From contig NZ_CP070225.1 in assembly GCF_021631985.1 (NCBI RefSeq), forward strand, positions 4,588,001 to 4,652,000: 64,000 nucleotides of DNA, given 5' to 3'. Every line of letters begins with the position of its first letter. The stretch's first letter is position 1. Source of the DNA: Sandaracinus amylolyticus (GTDB taxonomy: Bacteria; Myxococcota_A; Polyangia; Polyangiales; Sandaracinaceae). The notes beneath the pieces are model-generated. The model did no database searches and was not told the origin of the DNA. It worked only from the letters and a program-made list of their open reading frames with translations. Shown one piece after another: positions 57,051 to 64,000 of the stretch. The position numbers were made by a program, and so were the translations under genes.

Positions 57051-58552
57051 AGCAGCGCGAGCACGATCACGAGCAGCCCGACCGGCACCGCGCGCGGCCC
57101 ACGACCCGCGCTCGAGCACGCACAGCCCGAGGGCTCGTCGGCGGGCGCGGGGCCCGCATCGCCGACGCCGGCATCGGGCTGCGGATGCGCGGCGAGCAGG
57201 CGCTCGAGCGCGGCGCCCGGATCGACGACGCCGAAGCCGTAGATCGGGTCGTGGCCGTTCTCGTCGGGCGTCGCGTAGGGCGCGCGGCGCGCGGTCGCGA
57301 TCAGCGCGTCGTGCACCTCCTGCGCGGTCGCCTCGGGGACCGCCGCGAAGAGCAGCGCCGCGACGCCCGAGACCACCGGCGCCGCGGCGGAGGTGCCGCC
57401 GAAGAGCGCAGTGTAGTCGGTCTCGTCGTTCCCGTCGGTGCCGGTGATGTCGGTCGTGACCGTGCCCGTCGGCGCGCTGAGATCGACGCTCGCACCGCGG
57501 TTCGTGAACGACGTCGCCTCGTCGCGGCTGCGCAGCGCACCGATCGTGAGCACGCCGCGCACCGCGGTGAGCTCTTCGTCGCCGAGCTCGCGATCGTCGT
57601 TGCCCGCCGCGAACACCACGAGCGCGCCGCGCCCTCCGCGCCCTTCGACGAACACCGCCTCGACGGCCTCGGCGAGCGGCGCGGGCACCGGCACGCGCTC
57701 GACGAAGCCCCAGCTGTTCGACACGACCGCATCACCGCGATCGATCGCGAGCTGGAACGCCTCGATGTCGGCGGAGAGCGGGATCTCGCTCTCGCCCGCC
57801 GCGAGCAGGCGCACGCAGCGCAGCGAGCACTCGGGGCACGCACCGGCGATCCCGATCGCGTCGTCGCCGCGCGCCCCTGCGATCCCCGCGCACGCGGTGC
57901 CGTGCTCGTTGCCCGTCGCGAGCGGCACGTACGAGGGATCGTCGTCGCCGTCGAGCACGTCGCGCCCGGGGAGCAGCTGCGGCGCGAGATCGGGGTGCGC
58001 GAGATCGCACCCGTTGTCGACGATCGTGATCGTGACGCTCGGATCGCCGGTCTCGATGCGCCACGCGCGCTCGATGTCGATGCGCGCGAGGTACCACTGC
58101 GCGCCGTAGCGCGGGTCGTCGGGCGGGACGTCGATCGCGGCGACACGACGGCGCAGGCGCAGATCGGGCACCGCGTAGCGCAGCTCGTGATCGACGTGCG
58201 CCGCGAGGCGCGAAGCGAGCGCGATGCCGTCCTCGTCGCGGCGCGAGCGCACGAGCGCGACGCCGCGCCGCTCGCTGAGCACGCGCACCACCTCGACGTC
58301 GAGCGCATCGAGCGACGAGAGCGAGCCCGCGACGATCGCCTCGGCACCGACGCGCGCGACGAACGTGCGGCCCTCGCTGGTGATCGACACCGACCCGTCG
58401 TCGCGCGGATGGGCGCTCATCACGCGCGCACCGTCGCGCCACGTGATCGGCGCGCGCTCGACCATGTGATGATCGGGCGCGAGCTGCGCGGACGCGACTG
58501 GCGCTCCGGCGAAGCAGGCGAGCGCGAGGGCGAGTCGGACGGTGGCGCGCAT
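56957..58552 (-). CDS. Subtilisin-like (S8) serine protease with MYXO-CTERM-like tail
   Basis: A 531-residue exported protease. After the signal peptide (ALALACFAGAPVASAQ) comes a prodomain-like region (about 25-130), then the catalytic domain with the triad Asp (TIVDNGCDLAHPD), His (GNEHGTACAGIAG) and Ser (FGGTSAAAPVVSG). The C-terminus has CACSSAGRGPR and a hydrophobic stretch followed by QRVRLFQGSKR, similar to a MYXO-CTERM signal but extended by about 25 residues that overlap the primase/HAD gene antisense. It starts at ATG 58552, divergent from the HmuY-like gene. Confidence 0.88.
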   Translation of the reverse strand: MRATVRLALALACFAGAPVASAQLAPDHHMVERAPITWRDGARVMSAHPRDDGSVSITSEGRTFVARVGAEAIVAGSLSSLDALDVEVVRVLSERRGVALVRSRRDEDGIALASRLAAHVDHELRYAVPDLRLRRRVAAIDVPPDDPRYGAQWYLARIDIERAWRIETGDPSVTITIVDNGCDLAHPDLAPQLLPGRDVLDGDDDPSYVPLATGNEHGTACAGIAGARGDDAIGIAGACPECSLRCVRLLAAGESEIPLSADIEAFQLAIDRGDAVVSNSWGFVERVPVPAPLAEAVEAVFVEGRGGRGALVVFAAGNDDRELGDEELTAVRGVLTIGALRSRDEATSFTNRGASVDLSAPTGTVTTDITGTDGNDETDYTALFGGTSAAAPVVSGVAALLFAAVPEATAQEVHDALIATARRAPYATPDENGHDPIYGFGVVDPGAALERLLAAHPQPDAGVGDAGPAPADEPSGCACSSAGRGPRAVPVGLLVIVLALLQRVRLFQGSKRSISSIFGNVPSKRQPRSSM

Positions 58553-58572
58553 CCCGACGAGGATAGCGCACG

Positions 58573-58593
58573 TTGACTTTGAGAACCGTTCTC
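58573..58593 (+). promoter_or_regulatory. Fur-box-like palindrome and -35 element of hmuY-like gene
   Basis: TTGACT (58573-58578) is followed by GAGAACCGTTCTC (58581-58593), a perfect 6-1-6 palindrome resembling the central part of Fur boxes. The start codon of the HmuY-like gene follows 17 bp on. No convincing -10 hexamer is seen. Regulation of a haem-binding lipoprotein by Fur would make sense. Confidence 0.5.
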
Positions 58594-58609
58594 GACAAGG
58601 TGGTGGGCG

Positions 58610-59443
58610 ATGAAGTCGATGCAGATCGGTTCGTTCTTGCTCTCGATGCTGGCGCTCGCCGCGTGCGGCGACGACGACGGCCCCGCTCCAACGGACGACG
58701 GCGGCGTCGACGACGCGGGCTCGGACGCCGGCCCCGCGCCCCAGTGCACCGCGCACGACGTGCGCTGCCAGGAGGCCTCGATCACCGAGCTCCGCCTCTT
58801 CGAGCCCTCCGCGCTCGCCGGCCTCGTGACCGAGGAAGGCACGACCGCGGGCGAGTTCACGACGCACGTCGACGCGACCGCGATGCCGGTCGGCGGCACC
58901 TCGCCGACGACCTCGTACGTCTACGCGCGCTTCACCGAGACCGGCCTCGAGCAGGTCGAGATCGGCGACGAGGACGCGCTGCTCTCGAGCGGATGGGACA
59001 TCGCGTTCCGCCGCTACGTCATCCGCCTCAACAGCGGCATCTCGGGCCCCTCGTGCGTGACCGGCGCGCGCCTTCCGCCGACCGCCGAGGGCGAGCCGCC
59101 GACCTTCGAGAGCGTCACCGAGGTGCCCGCGGATCTCGAGCTCTTCGAGGAGGAGTACTTCACCGAGGCGAGCCCCGGCGAGTGCACGCTCGTGAGCGAC
59201 GGCAGCGGTCTTCCGGGCGCGCCCGACACGATCCTCGCGGGCTACTGGCGCTACTCGCCGACGATGTGCCTGATGATGACGGGGAACGTCTACGTGCTGC
59301 AGCTCCGCGAAGGGCGGCACGTGAAGCTCGAGGTGATCTCGTACTACTCGCCGGAGAACCAGGAAGCGTGCAACTCGGGCGGCAGTCCGACCTCGCCGAG
59401 CGGATCGGCGAACATGCGCGTACGCTGGGCCTTCCTGGACTGA
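58610..59443 (+). CDS. HmuY-family haem-binding lipoprotein
   Basis: A 277-residue lipoprotein (lipobox MLALAACGDDD, Asp/Pro-rich linker). The mature part resembles HmuY: DALLSSGWDIAFRRYVIRLN, then SGISGPSCVTGARLP, and a YYSPENQEAC segment. HmuY of Bacteroidetes binds haem at the cell surface, and relatives occur in myxobacteria. Haem ligands cannot be assigned. The ATG at 58610 has AAGGTGG upstream. A Fur-box-like palindrome lies 17-30 bp before the start, and a metalloprotease gene follows 2 bp after its stop. Confidence 0.75.
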   Translation: MKSMQIGSFLLSMLALAACGDDDGPAPTDDGGVDDAGSDAGPAPQCTAHDVRCQEASITELRLFEPSALAGLVTEEGTTAGEFTTHVDATAMPVGGTSPTTSYVYARFTETGLEQVEIGDEDALLSSGWDIAFRRYVIRLNSGISGPSCVTGARLPPTAEGEPPTFESVTEVPADLELFEEEYFTEASPGECTLVSDGSGLPGAPDTILAGYWRYSPTMCLMMTGNVYVLQLREGRHVKLEVISYYSPENQEACNSGGSPTSPSGSANMRVRWAFLD

Positions 59444-59445
59444 CG

Positions 59446-60966
59446 ATGCGTCTGCACGCGATCGCGCTCGGAGCACTCGTCGCGTCGTGCGCTCCGCCAG
59501 TCGTGGGGAGCGCGGAGATCGCGCTGCGTCCCGACGACGTGCGCGCGATCGCGCCGCGCTTCGCCGAGGGCGACGTCGTCGAGCGCTTCGACTCGCCGGG
59601 CGGTGCGTTCGCGATCCACTTCACGCGCGCGGGCGCGCACGTCGTGCCCCTCGCCGACCTCGACGCCGACGGCGTGCCCGACTTCGTGCAGGAGGTCGCG
59701 ACCGCCTATGACGAAGCGCTCGCGTACTACGTCTCCCTCGGGCTGCGCGCGCCGCTCGGCGACGAAGGCGTGCCCGACGGCGACGGCGGCGACGGTCGCT
59801 TCGACGTGTACCTCGTCGACTTCGCGGGTGGCTCGACCGGCGCGTTCCGCCACGACACCTGCAACGGCGCGACGTGCATCGGCCACGTCGTGCAGGAGAA
59901 CGACTTCGCGGGATACGGGTTCGCGAGCCGCCGCAGCGCGATCCGGATCCTCGCGAGCCACGAGCTCTTCCACGCGGTGCAGGCCGCGTACGACGCCGAG
60001 CAGTCCGCGGTGTTCGGCGAGGGCAGCGCGGTGTGGGCGAGCGAGGCGTTCGATCCGGCGCTCGAGGATCTCGAGGCGTTCTCGGACTCCTACCTCGGCG
60101 CGACCGATCGCTCGATCGAGCAGTCGGCGACCGGGCCCGTCGATCCGTTCACGTACGGCGCGGGCGTGTTCTTCGAGTTCCTCGCCGAGCGCTACGGGCC
60201 CGAGCTGGTCGCGGGCGTGGTGCGCGACGTCGAGGACGGCGCGCACGGCGTGGGCGATCCGCGGTGGCTCGATGTGCTCTCGAGCGCGCTCGAGCGCGAT
60301 CATGCGACGACGTTCGAGGCGGCGTGGCTCGAGCACGCGCGATGGAACCTGCGCACCGGGCGGCGCGCCGATCCCGAGGCGAGCTACGAGCGCGGCGCGA
60401 TGCTCGCGGAGCTCGCGATCGAAGCGCTGCCCGTGCCGTACGCGGACACCCGCGTGCGCATGCTCCGCGGTTCGTCGCGCTCGTATCGCGTGATGCTCGC
60501 GGCGCGGGTCGGCGTCGAGCTGCTCGAGCCCGCAGGGCGCGAGGGCGCGACCGAGGGTCTGTTCGTGCTCGTCACGCCCGAGATCGACGGCGCGCTCGGC
60601 GAGACGCGCAGCGCCGCGGCGAGCGATGGTCCGCAGTGGATCGATGCGTCGGAGGGCGAGAGCGCGATCGTCACGATCGTGCGCGCGCTCGACCAGGACG
60701 ACGGAGCGGGCCGCGCGCCCGCGCTCTGCATCGGCAGCGAGGTGGCGCTCGCGGACTGTCGCGCCGCGATGACGGCGACCGACGGCGGCACGTCGAGCGA
60801 CGATGCGGGTGTGGCCGGGGACGCGGCGATCGCGCCTCCGATGCCGGGCTCGGGATGCGACTGCGCGGTCGGACGCGGTGGGGCGTCGCGGGGGTCGCTC
60901 CTGGCGCTCGCGCTCGTGCTCGCGCTGCTGCGCCGTCGTCGCGGAGGTGCGCGGCCGCGCTCGTGA
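59446..60966 (+). CDS. HExxH metalloprotease with MYXO-CTERM tail
   Basis: A 506-residue exported protein with a lipobox-like VASCAPP at the N-terminus. The zinc motif is HELFH in SHELFHAVQAAYDAEQ, with a nearby Glu (FGEGSAVWASEAF) as third ligand. This fits the putative metalloproteases known in myxobacteria as the MXAN_6640 group. The C-terminus has CDCAVGRGGASRG, a Leu/Ala-rich stretch and LLRRRRGGARPRS, a MYXO-CTERM signal. It follows the HmuY-like gene by 2 bp, so both may be expressed under low iron and act together on haemoproteins. That link is inferred. Confidence 0.75.
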   Translation: MRLHAIALGALVASCAPPVVGSAEIALRPDDVRAIAPRFAEGDVVERFDSPGGAFAIHFTRAGAHVVPLADLDADGVPDFVQEVATAYDEALAYYVSLGLRAPLGDEGVPDGDGGDGRFDVYLVDFAGGSTGAFRHDTCNGATCIGHVVQENDFAGYGFASRRSAIRILASHELFHAVQAAYDAEQSAVFGEGSAVWASEAFDPALEDLEAFSDSYLGATDRSIEQSATGPVDPFTYGAGVFFEFLAERYGPELVAGVVRDVEDGAHGVGDPRWLDVLSSALERDHATTFEAAWLEHARWNLRTGRRADPEASYERGAMLAELAIEALPVPYADTRVRMLRGSSRSYRVMLAARVGVELLEPAGREGATEGLFVLVTPEIDGALGETRSAAASDGPQWIDASEGESAIVTIVRALDQDDGAGRAPALCIGSEVALADCRAAMTATDGGTSSDDAGVAGDAAIAPPMPGSGCDCAVGRGGASRGSLLALALVLALLRRRRGGARPRS

Positions 60967-60981
60967 CCGCGCTGCGCTGAC

Positions 60982-62088
60982 TCAGCCGATCGGGCGCACC
61001 AGCGTCGCGAGGTGCGGCTCGAGCTTCGTCGCGAGCTCGCGCACGATCTGCGCGGGGTCCGGCGATTCCAGCGTGGGGAGGCGCACTTGCGGCACGCGCA
61101 CCAGCTCCTTGCCGAGCGCGGCGCTCAGGCGATCGCCCGCGCGCTTTCGCACCTGGAACTCGTGCTCGACCTGCGTCATCGCCTCGGCGAGCGGCGGCCA
61201 GCCCGGCGCTTCGGCGCGCAGCGCGGCGATCCACTCGGGCTCACGCTCGTCGCTGCGGTTGAGCAGGAGCGCGGTGGGCTCGTGATTCAGACGCGCCAGG
61301 CGCTTCGCGAGGAACGACACGTCCGCCTGGGCCGAGCCGGTCGGCGCCGACACGAGCAGGTAGCGCGTGCGCTCGCCGAGCAGCATGCGCTCGCTCATCC
61401 GCGCGAAGCGGGCGAAGCGGTCCTTGATCAGCGCGAGGTCCGCGAAGAGCTGCGCGAGATCCTTCAGCACGCGCGGGTTCAGGATGCGCCCGAACATCGC
61501 CTCGACGCGCTTCTCCATCGACGCGAAGAGCCCGGGGCCACGATCGTCCTGCGCGACGTTCGACGCGAGGTTGCCGAGCCAGCCCACCGCGCGCCCCTCG
61601 AAGAGCACTGCGAGCCGCCCCGGGTACGAGACGAAGTCCAGCGCGTTCCGCGAGGGCGCGGTGTCGATCACGAGGTAGTCGTAGTCGCCCTCGTCGATCG
61701 CCTTCGCGACCAGGATGAGCGAGACGATCTCGTGCATGCCCGCCGCGGCGTCCGCCATCGTCAGGTACACCGGGTTCTTCATCACCCGCGCAAGATCGTC
61801 GGGGCGCCCCTCGTAGAGCACCTTCGCGAACGTCGGCGTCGAGCGACGCGGCTCGGGCATGAGCGCGAAGAGCTTGCCCTCGACCGCCGGCTCCACGTGC
61901 GCGGGCTGGATCTCCTCGGTGACCTCGACGCCCATCGCGTGCGCGAGCCGGCGCGCGGGATCGACGGTGACGATCAGCGTCTTCTTCCCGGTGCGCGCGA
62001 GCGCGACGGCGAGCGCGGCCGACGACGTGGTCTTCCCCACGCCGCCGCCGCCCGCGCAGACGATCGTGACCGGGACCTTCGTCGCCAT
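60982..62088 (-). CDS. ArsA-like ATPase (lacks the signature lysine)
   Basis: A 368-residue P-loop ATPase of the ArsA/Get3 kind. The Walker A region reads CAGGGGVGKTTSSAALAVAL, where the signature Lys of KGGxGKT is Gly; switch I is near VDPARRLAHAMG and switch II in YLVIDTAPSRNAL. No membrane helix or C-terminal metal-binding Cys is seen. Its ATG overlaps the stop of the neighbouring ATPase (TGATG), so the two are coupled and may form a heterodimer. In its family such proteins deliver tail-anchored proteins or pump arsenite, but here the client is unknown. Confidence 0.85.
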   Translation of the reverse strand: MATKVPVTIVCAGGGGVGKTTSSAALAVALARTGKKTLIVTVDPARRLAHAMGVEVTEEIQPAHVEPAVEGKLFALMPEPRRSTPTFAKVLYEGRPDDLARVMKNPVYLTMADAAAGMHEIVSLILVAKAIDEGDYDYLVIDTAPSRNALDFVSYPGRLAVLFEGRAVGWLGNLASNVAQDDRGPGLFASMEKRVEAMFGRILNPRVLKDLAQLFADLALIKDRFARFARMSERMLLGERTRYLLVSAPTGSAQADVSFLAKRLARLNHEPTALLLNRSDEREPEWIAALRAEAPGWPPLAEAMTQVEHEFQVRKRAGDRLSAALGKELVRVPQVRLPTLESPDPAQIVRELATKLEPHLATLVRPIG

Positions 62089-63005
62089 CAGGCTGCGCCC
62101 TCTTCGGTCAGCCACGCGGCCACGTCGGTGGCGCTCGGATCCTCCATCTGCTCGCGGAGGATCAGCGGGCGCGTGTGCAGGCTCGTCTTCACTGCGCTGC
62201 CGAGGATCTCGAGCGCCTCGCGTTGTGCCTCGCGGCGCGCGTCGAGCATGCGCAGGAGCTGCTGCGCCGCGGGCGCGCTCTCACCGCCACGCGCCGTGAT
62301 CGCGCGCGCCGCGTCCCACGCCTCCGCGGGCAGATCGCGCGGAAAACGATTCACCACGAGGCGCGCGGGCGGCAGGCCCACCTCCACCTCGAGCGCGCGA
62401 CAGAGCTCGATCGTCTCCGAGAGCACGAGCCGCTCGGGCAGCGTCACCACCACGACCGAGCAGCGCGACGGCGAGACCAATCGATCGATCAAGCGCTGCG
62501 CGAGATCGTGGATCGGCCCCGACGCGAACATGTCGCGCATCTGCACCGGCAGGCGCAGCCACGCGAGGCCGTGCCCGGTCGCCGGCATGTCGACGACGAC
62601 GCGCGCGCCGGGGTGCTCCTCGGCGTAGATGCGCACCACCTCGAGCATCGCGAGCTCGCGCATCGCGGGCGCGGCGCGCAGCATCGGGCGCACCGCGAAA
62701 TTGCCGATGAAGAGGCGCGCGAGGATGGTCGAGCCGAGGATGTTCGCGACCGCGCGCTCCATCGCGTCGCGTGGATCGACGACGCGATGCGCGACCTTGC
62801 TGCGCGCGCCGAGCATGCGCTTGCCGCTCTCGCCGTCGCCGAACTCGATCAGCACCGCGCGCCCTTCGCGCGCCGCCGCAGCCTCGGCGATGCCCGCGGC
62901 GAGCGTGGTCTTCCCGACTCCGCCCTTGCCGGTGACGAGCACGACCGGTCCGAGAGGCGGGAGCGCGCCGCGAGGCGAGAGCTTGTCCGGGGGAGCCGAG
63001 GCCAT
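62088..63005 (-). CDS. ArsA-like ATPase with canonical P loop
   Basis: A 305-residue ATPase of the ArsA/MinD superfamily. Walker A is GKGGVGKTTLAAGIAEAA with the signature Lys. The switch II region is VVVDMPATGHGLAWLRLPVQ, where the Gly-His-Gly differs from its partner, and the sequence NRFPRDLPAEAWDAA gives a nucleotide-specific loop. It starts at ATG 63005 and precedes the second ATPase with a TGATG overlap. The pair is well known in actinobacteria and myxobacteria without firm function. Confidence 0.87.
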   Translation of the reverse strand: MASAPPDKLSPRGALPPLGPVVLVTGKGGVGKTTLAAGIAEAAAAREGRAVLIEFGDGESGKRMLGARSKVAHRVVDPRDAMERAVANILGSTILARLFIGNFAVRPMLRAAPAMRELAMLEVVRIYAEEHPGARVVVDMPATGHGLAWLRLPVQMRDMFASGPIHDLAQRLIDRLVSPSRCSVVVVTLPERLVLSETIELCRALEVEVGLPPARLVVNRFPRDLPAEAWDAARAITARGGESAPAAQQLLRMLDARREAQREALEILGSAVKTSLHTRPLILREQMEDPSATDVAAWLTEEGAA

Positions 63006-63068
63006 GCGGGCGAACTGGCTCCGAGTCGTAGCAGAATTGCGGTGAGCGTCGAAAGTGCCGTCTCGTGC

Positions 63069-64000
63069 TCACGGATGTGCGGCGCGCGGCTCGCTCTGTC
63101 GGACCAGCCGCTGCGCGGTCGCGATCAGCTCGTCGGGCTCGACCGGCTTCGCGAGATACGCCTGGAAGCCCGACGAGAGCACGCGCAGCCGGTCCGTCGC
63201 GCGCGCGTGCGCGGTCAGCGCGATCGCGGGCGTCGCGCCGCCCTGCGAGATCGGCAGCGCGCGCACCCACGCGAGCAGCTCGTAGCCGTCGGCCTCGGGC
63301 ATCGCGAGATCCGACACCAGCAGGCTCGGCCGGAACGTCTTCACGATCGGCAGCGCCATCGCGGCGGTGCTCGCGGTGCGGACGTCGGCGCCCGCGACGC
63401 TGAGCAGCTCGCGCAACATCTCGAGGCTGTCCGCTTCGTCGTCGACCACGAGCACCTTCGCGCCGCGCAGCGGTGTCTCGTTCGGCGGTCGCGACACGCG
63501 CGCGTCGTTCGGCGCGGGCGTCTCCCGCGCGGGGATCTCTGCGGTCGCGTCCTCGAGCGGCGGGAACCAGCACGTGAAGCGCGAGCCCTTGCCGGGCCCC
63601 TCGCTGTGCGCCGCGATCGATCCGCCGTGCAGCTCGACGAGGTGACGAACGATCGCGAGGCCGAGGCCGAGGCCCGCGTGCTTGCGCGTCATGCCTCCGT
63701 CTTGCTGCCGGAAGCGATCGAACACGTGCGGGAGGAACTCGGGCGCGATGCCCTGCCCCGTGTCCTCCACCTCGATCACCAGCTGTCCCGCGCGCCGCTC
63801 CACCGCCACGCGGATGCGCCCCGCGATCGGCGTGAACTTCACCGCGTTCGAGAGCAGGTTCACCACGATCTGCTTGAGCCGCTCGGGATCGCCCGCGACC
63901 AGATCGGGCCCGGGATCGAAGCGCCGCTCGATGCGGATCTGCTTCTCCACCGCGGTCGGCCCGACGGTGTCGATCGCGCTCTGCACCACCGCGCCGAGCG
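63069..64000 (-). CDS. Hybrid histidine kinase, C-terminal part (cut by window end)
   Basis: The frame is open to the right end of the window. The visible 310 residues begin in the linker before the kinase ATPase domain: NLLSNAVKFTPIAGR (N box), EVEDTGQGIAPEFL (G1), and HAGLGLGLAIVRHLV (G2). A Pro/Glu linker leads to a receiver domain (VLVVDDEADSLEMLRELL, LLVSDLAMPEADGYEL with the phospho-acceptor Asp, and YLAKPVEPDELI). The dimerisation/H-box domain and sensor are outside the window. It is a typical hybrid sensor that may pass phosphate to another protein. Confidence 0.88.
   Translation of the reverse strand, partial: LGAVVQSAIDTVGPTAVEKQIRIERRFDPGPDLVAGDPERLKQIVVNLLSNAVKFTPIAGRIRVAVERRAGQLVIEVEDTGQGIAPEFLPHVFDRFRQQDGGMTRKHAGLGLGLAIVRHLVELHGGSIAAHSEGPGKGSRFTCWFPPLEDATAEIPARETPAPNDARVSRPPNETPLRGAKVLVVDDEADSLEMLRELLSVAGADVRTASTAAMALPIVKTFRPSLLVSDLAMPEADGYELLAWVRALPISQGGATPAIALTAHARATDRLRVLSSGFQAYLAKPVEPDELIATAQRLVRQSEPRAAHP

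Overview
The window is very GC-rich, densely coding DNA that looks like a myxobacterium, probably of the Sandaracinus/Polyangia type. The signs are three proteins with MYXO-CTERM-like tails (Gly-Cys-x-Cys, hydrophobic stretch, Arg cluster), lipoproteins whose cleavage site is followed by Asp- and Pro-Asp-Ala-Gly-rich linkers, three sigma-54 enhancer-binding proteins, two ECF sigma operons, a transmembrane Ser/Thr kinase and an FHA-GGDEF protein. No RNA genes, insertion sequences or CRISPR arrays were recognised.

Layout. 1-8 kb: the 3' end of ferrochelatase, a DUF6328-type membrane protein, an ICMT-like methyltransferase divergent from a TetR regulator across a perfect 20-bp palindrome, a flavoprotein/glycosyltransferase/polysaccharide deacetylase cluster, PilZ and RNase H. 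6.8-9.5 kb: a phosphoesterase lipoprotein and a DUF4832-like lipoprotein, closed by a strong intrinsic terminator. 9.6-12 kb: an ECF sigma factor coupled to a large membrane protein. 12.3-18 kb: a winged-helix protein and an oxidative-stress block (SdhC-like membrane protein, Dps, AhpD-like protein, AhpC) facing a sigma-54 activator. 18-26 kb: hypothetical genes, an NtrC-type response regulator with its histidine kinase, and a ClC protein followed by a 42-bp tandem repeat. 27-36 kb: an RseP-like protease, RsmB, FHA-GGDEF, a cysteine-cluster protein, a second sigma-54 activator, a receiver protein and the Ser/Thr kinase. 36-44 kb: a MYXO-CTERM surface protein, DNA polymerase I, a lipid kinase, a sulfatase-like lipoprotein and a helical hypothetical protein.

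44.3-46.2 kb is a repeat island: three hexanucleotide arrays (one inverted relative to the other two), a five-copy 42-bp minisatellite and one four-helix-bundle gene. 46-52 kb (minus strand) is a second ECF sigma operon with a zinc-finger anti-sigma/vWA-like fusion and a 1023-residue exported membrane protein. 53-61 kb carries an RCC1 lipoprotein, a fusion of a primase-polymerase-like domain to a HAD phosphatase domain, a subtilisin-like protease, a HmuY-like lipoprotein behind a Fur-box-like palindrome, and a HExxH metalloprotease. 61-64 kb holds two adjacent ArsA-like ATPases and the C-terminal part of a hybrid histidine kinase cut by the window edge.

Genes in the same direction are often coupled by GTGA, ATGA or TGATG overlaps. 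The strongest regulatory reading is a sigma-54-type promoter (TGGCACG, 4 bp, GCGCA) in front of ahpC, with an inverted repeat upstream and the activator gene transcribed divergently. Functions are assigned from motifs and general family knowledge; no database search was run.
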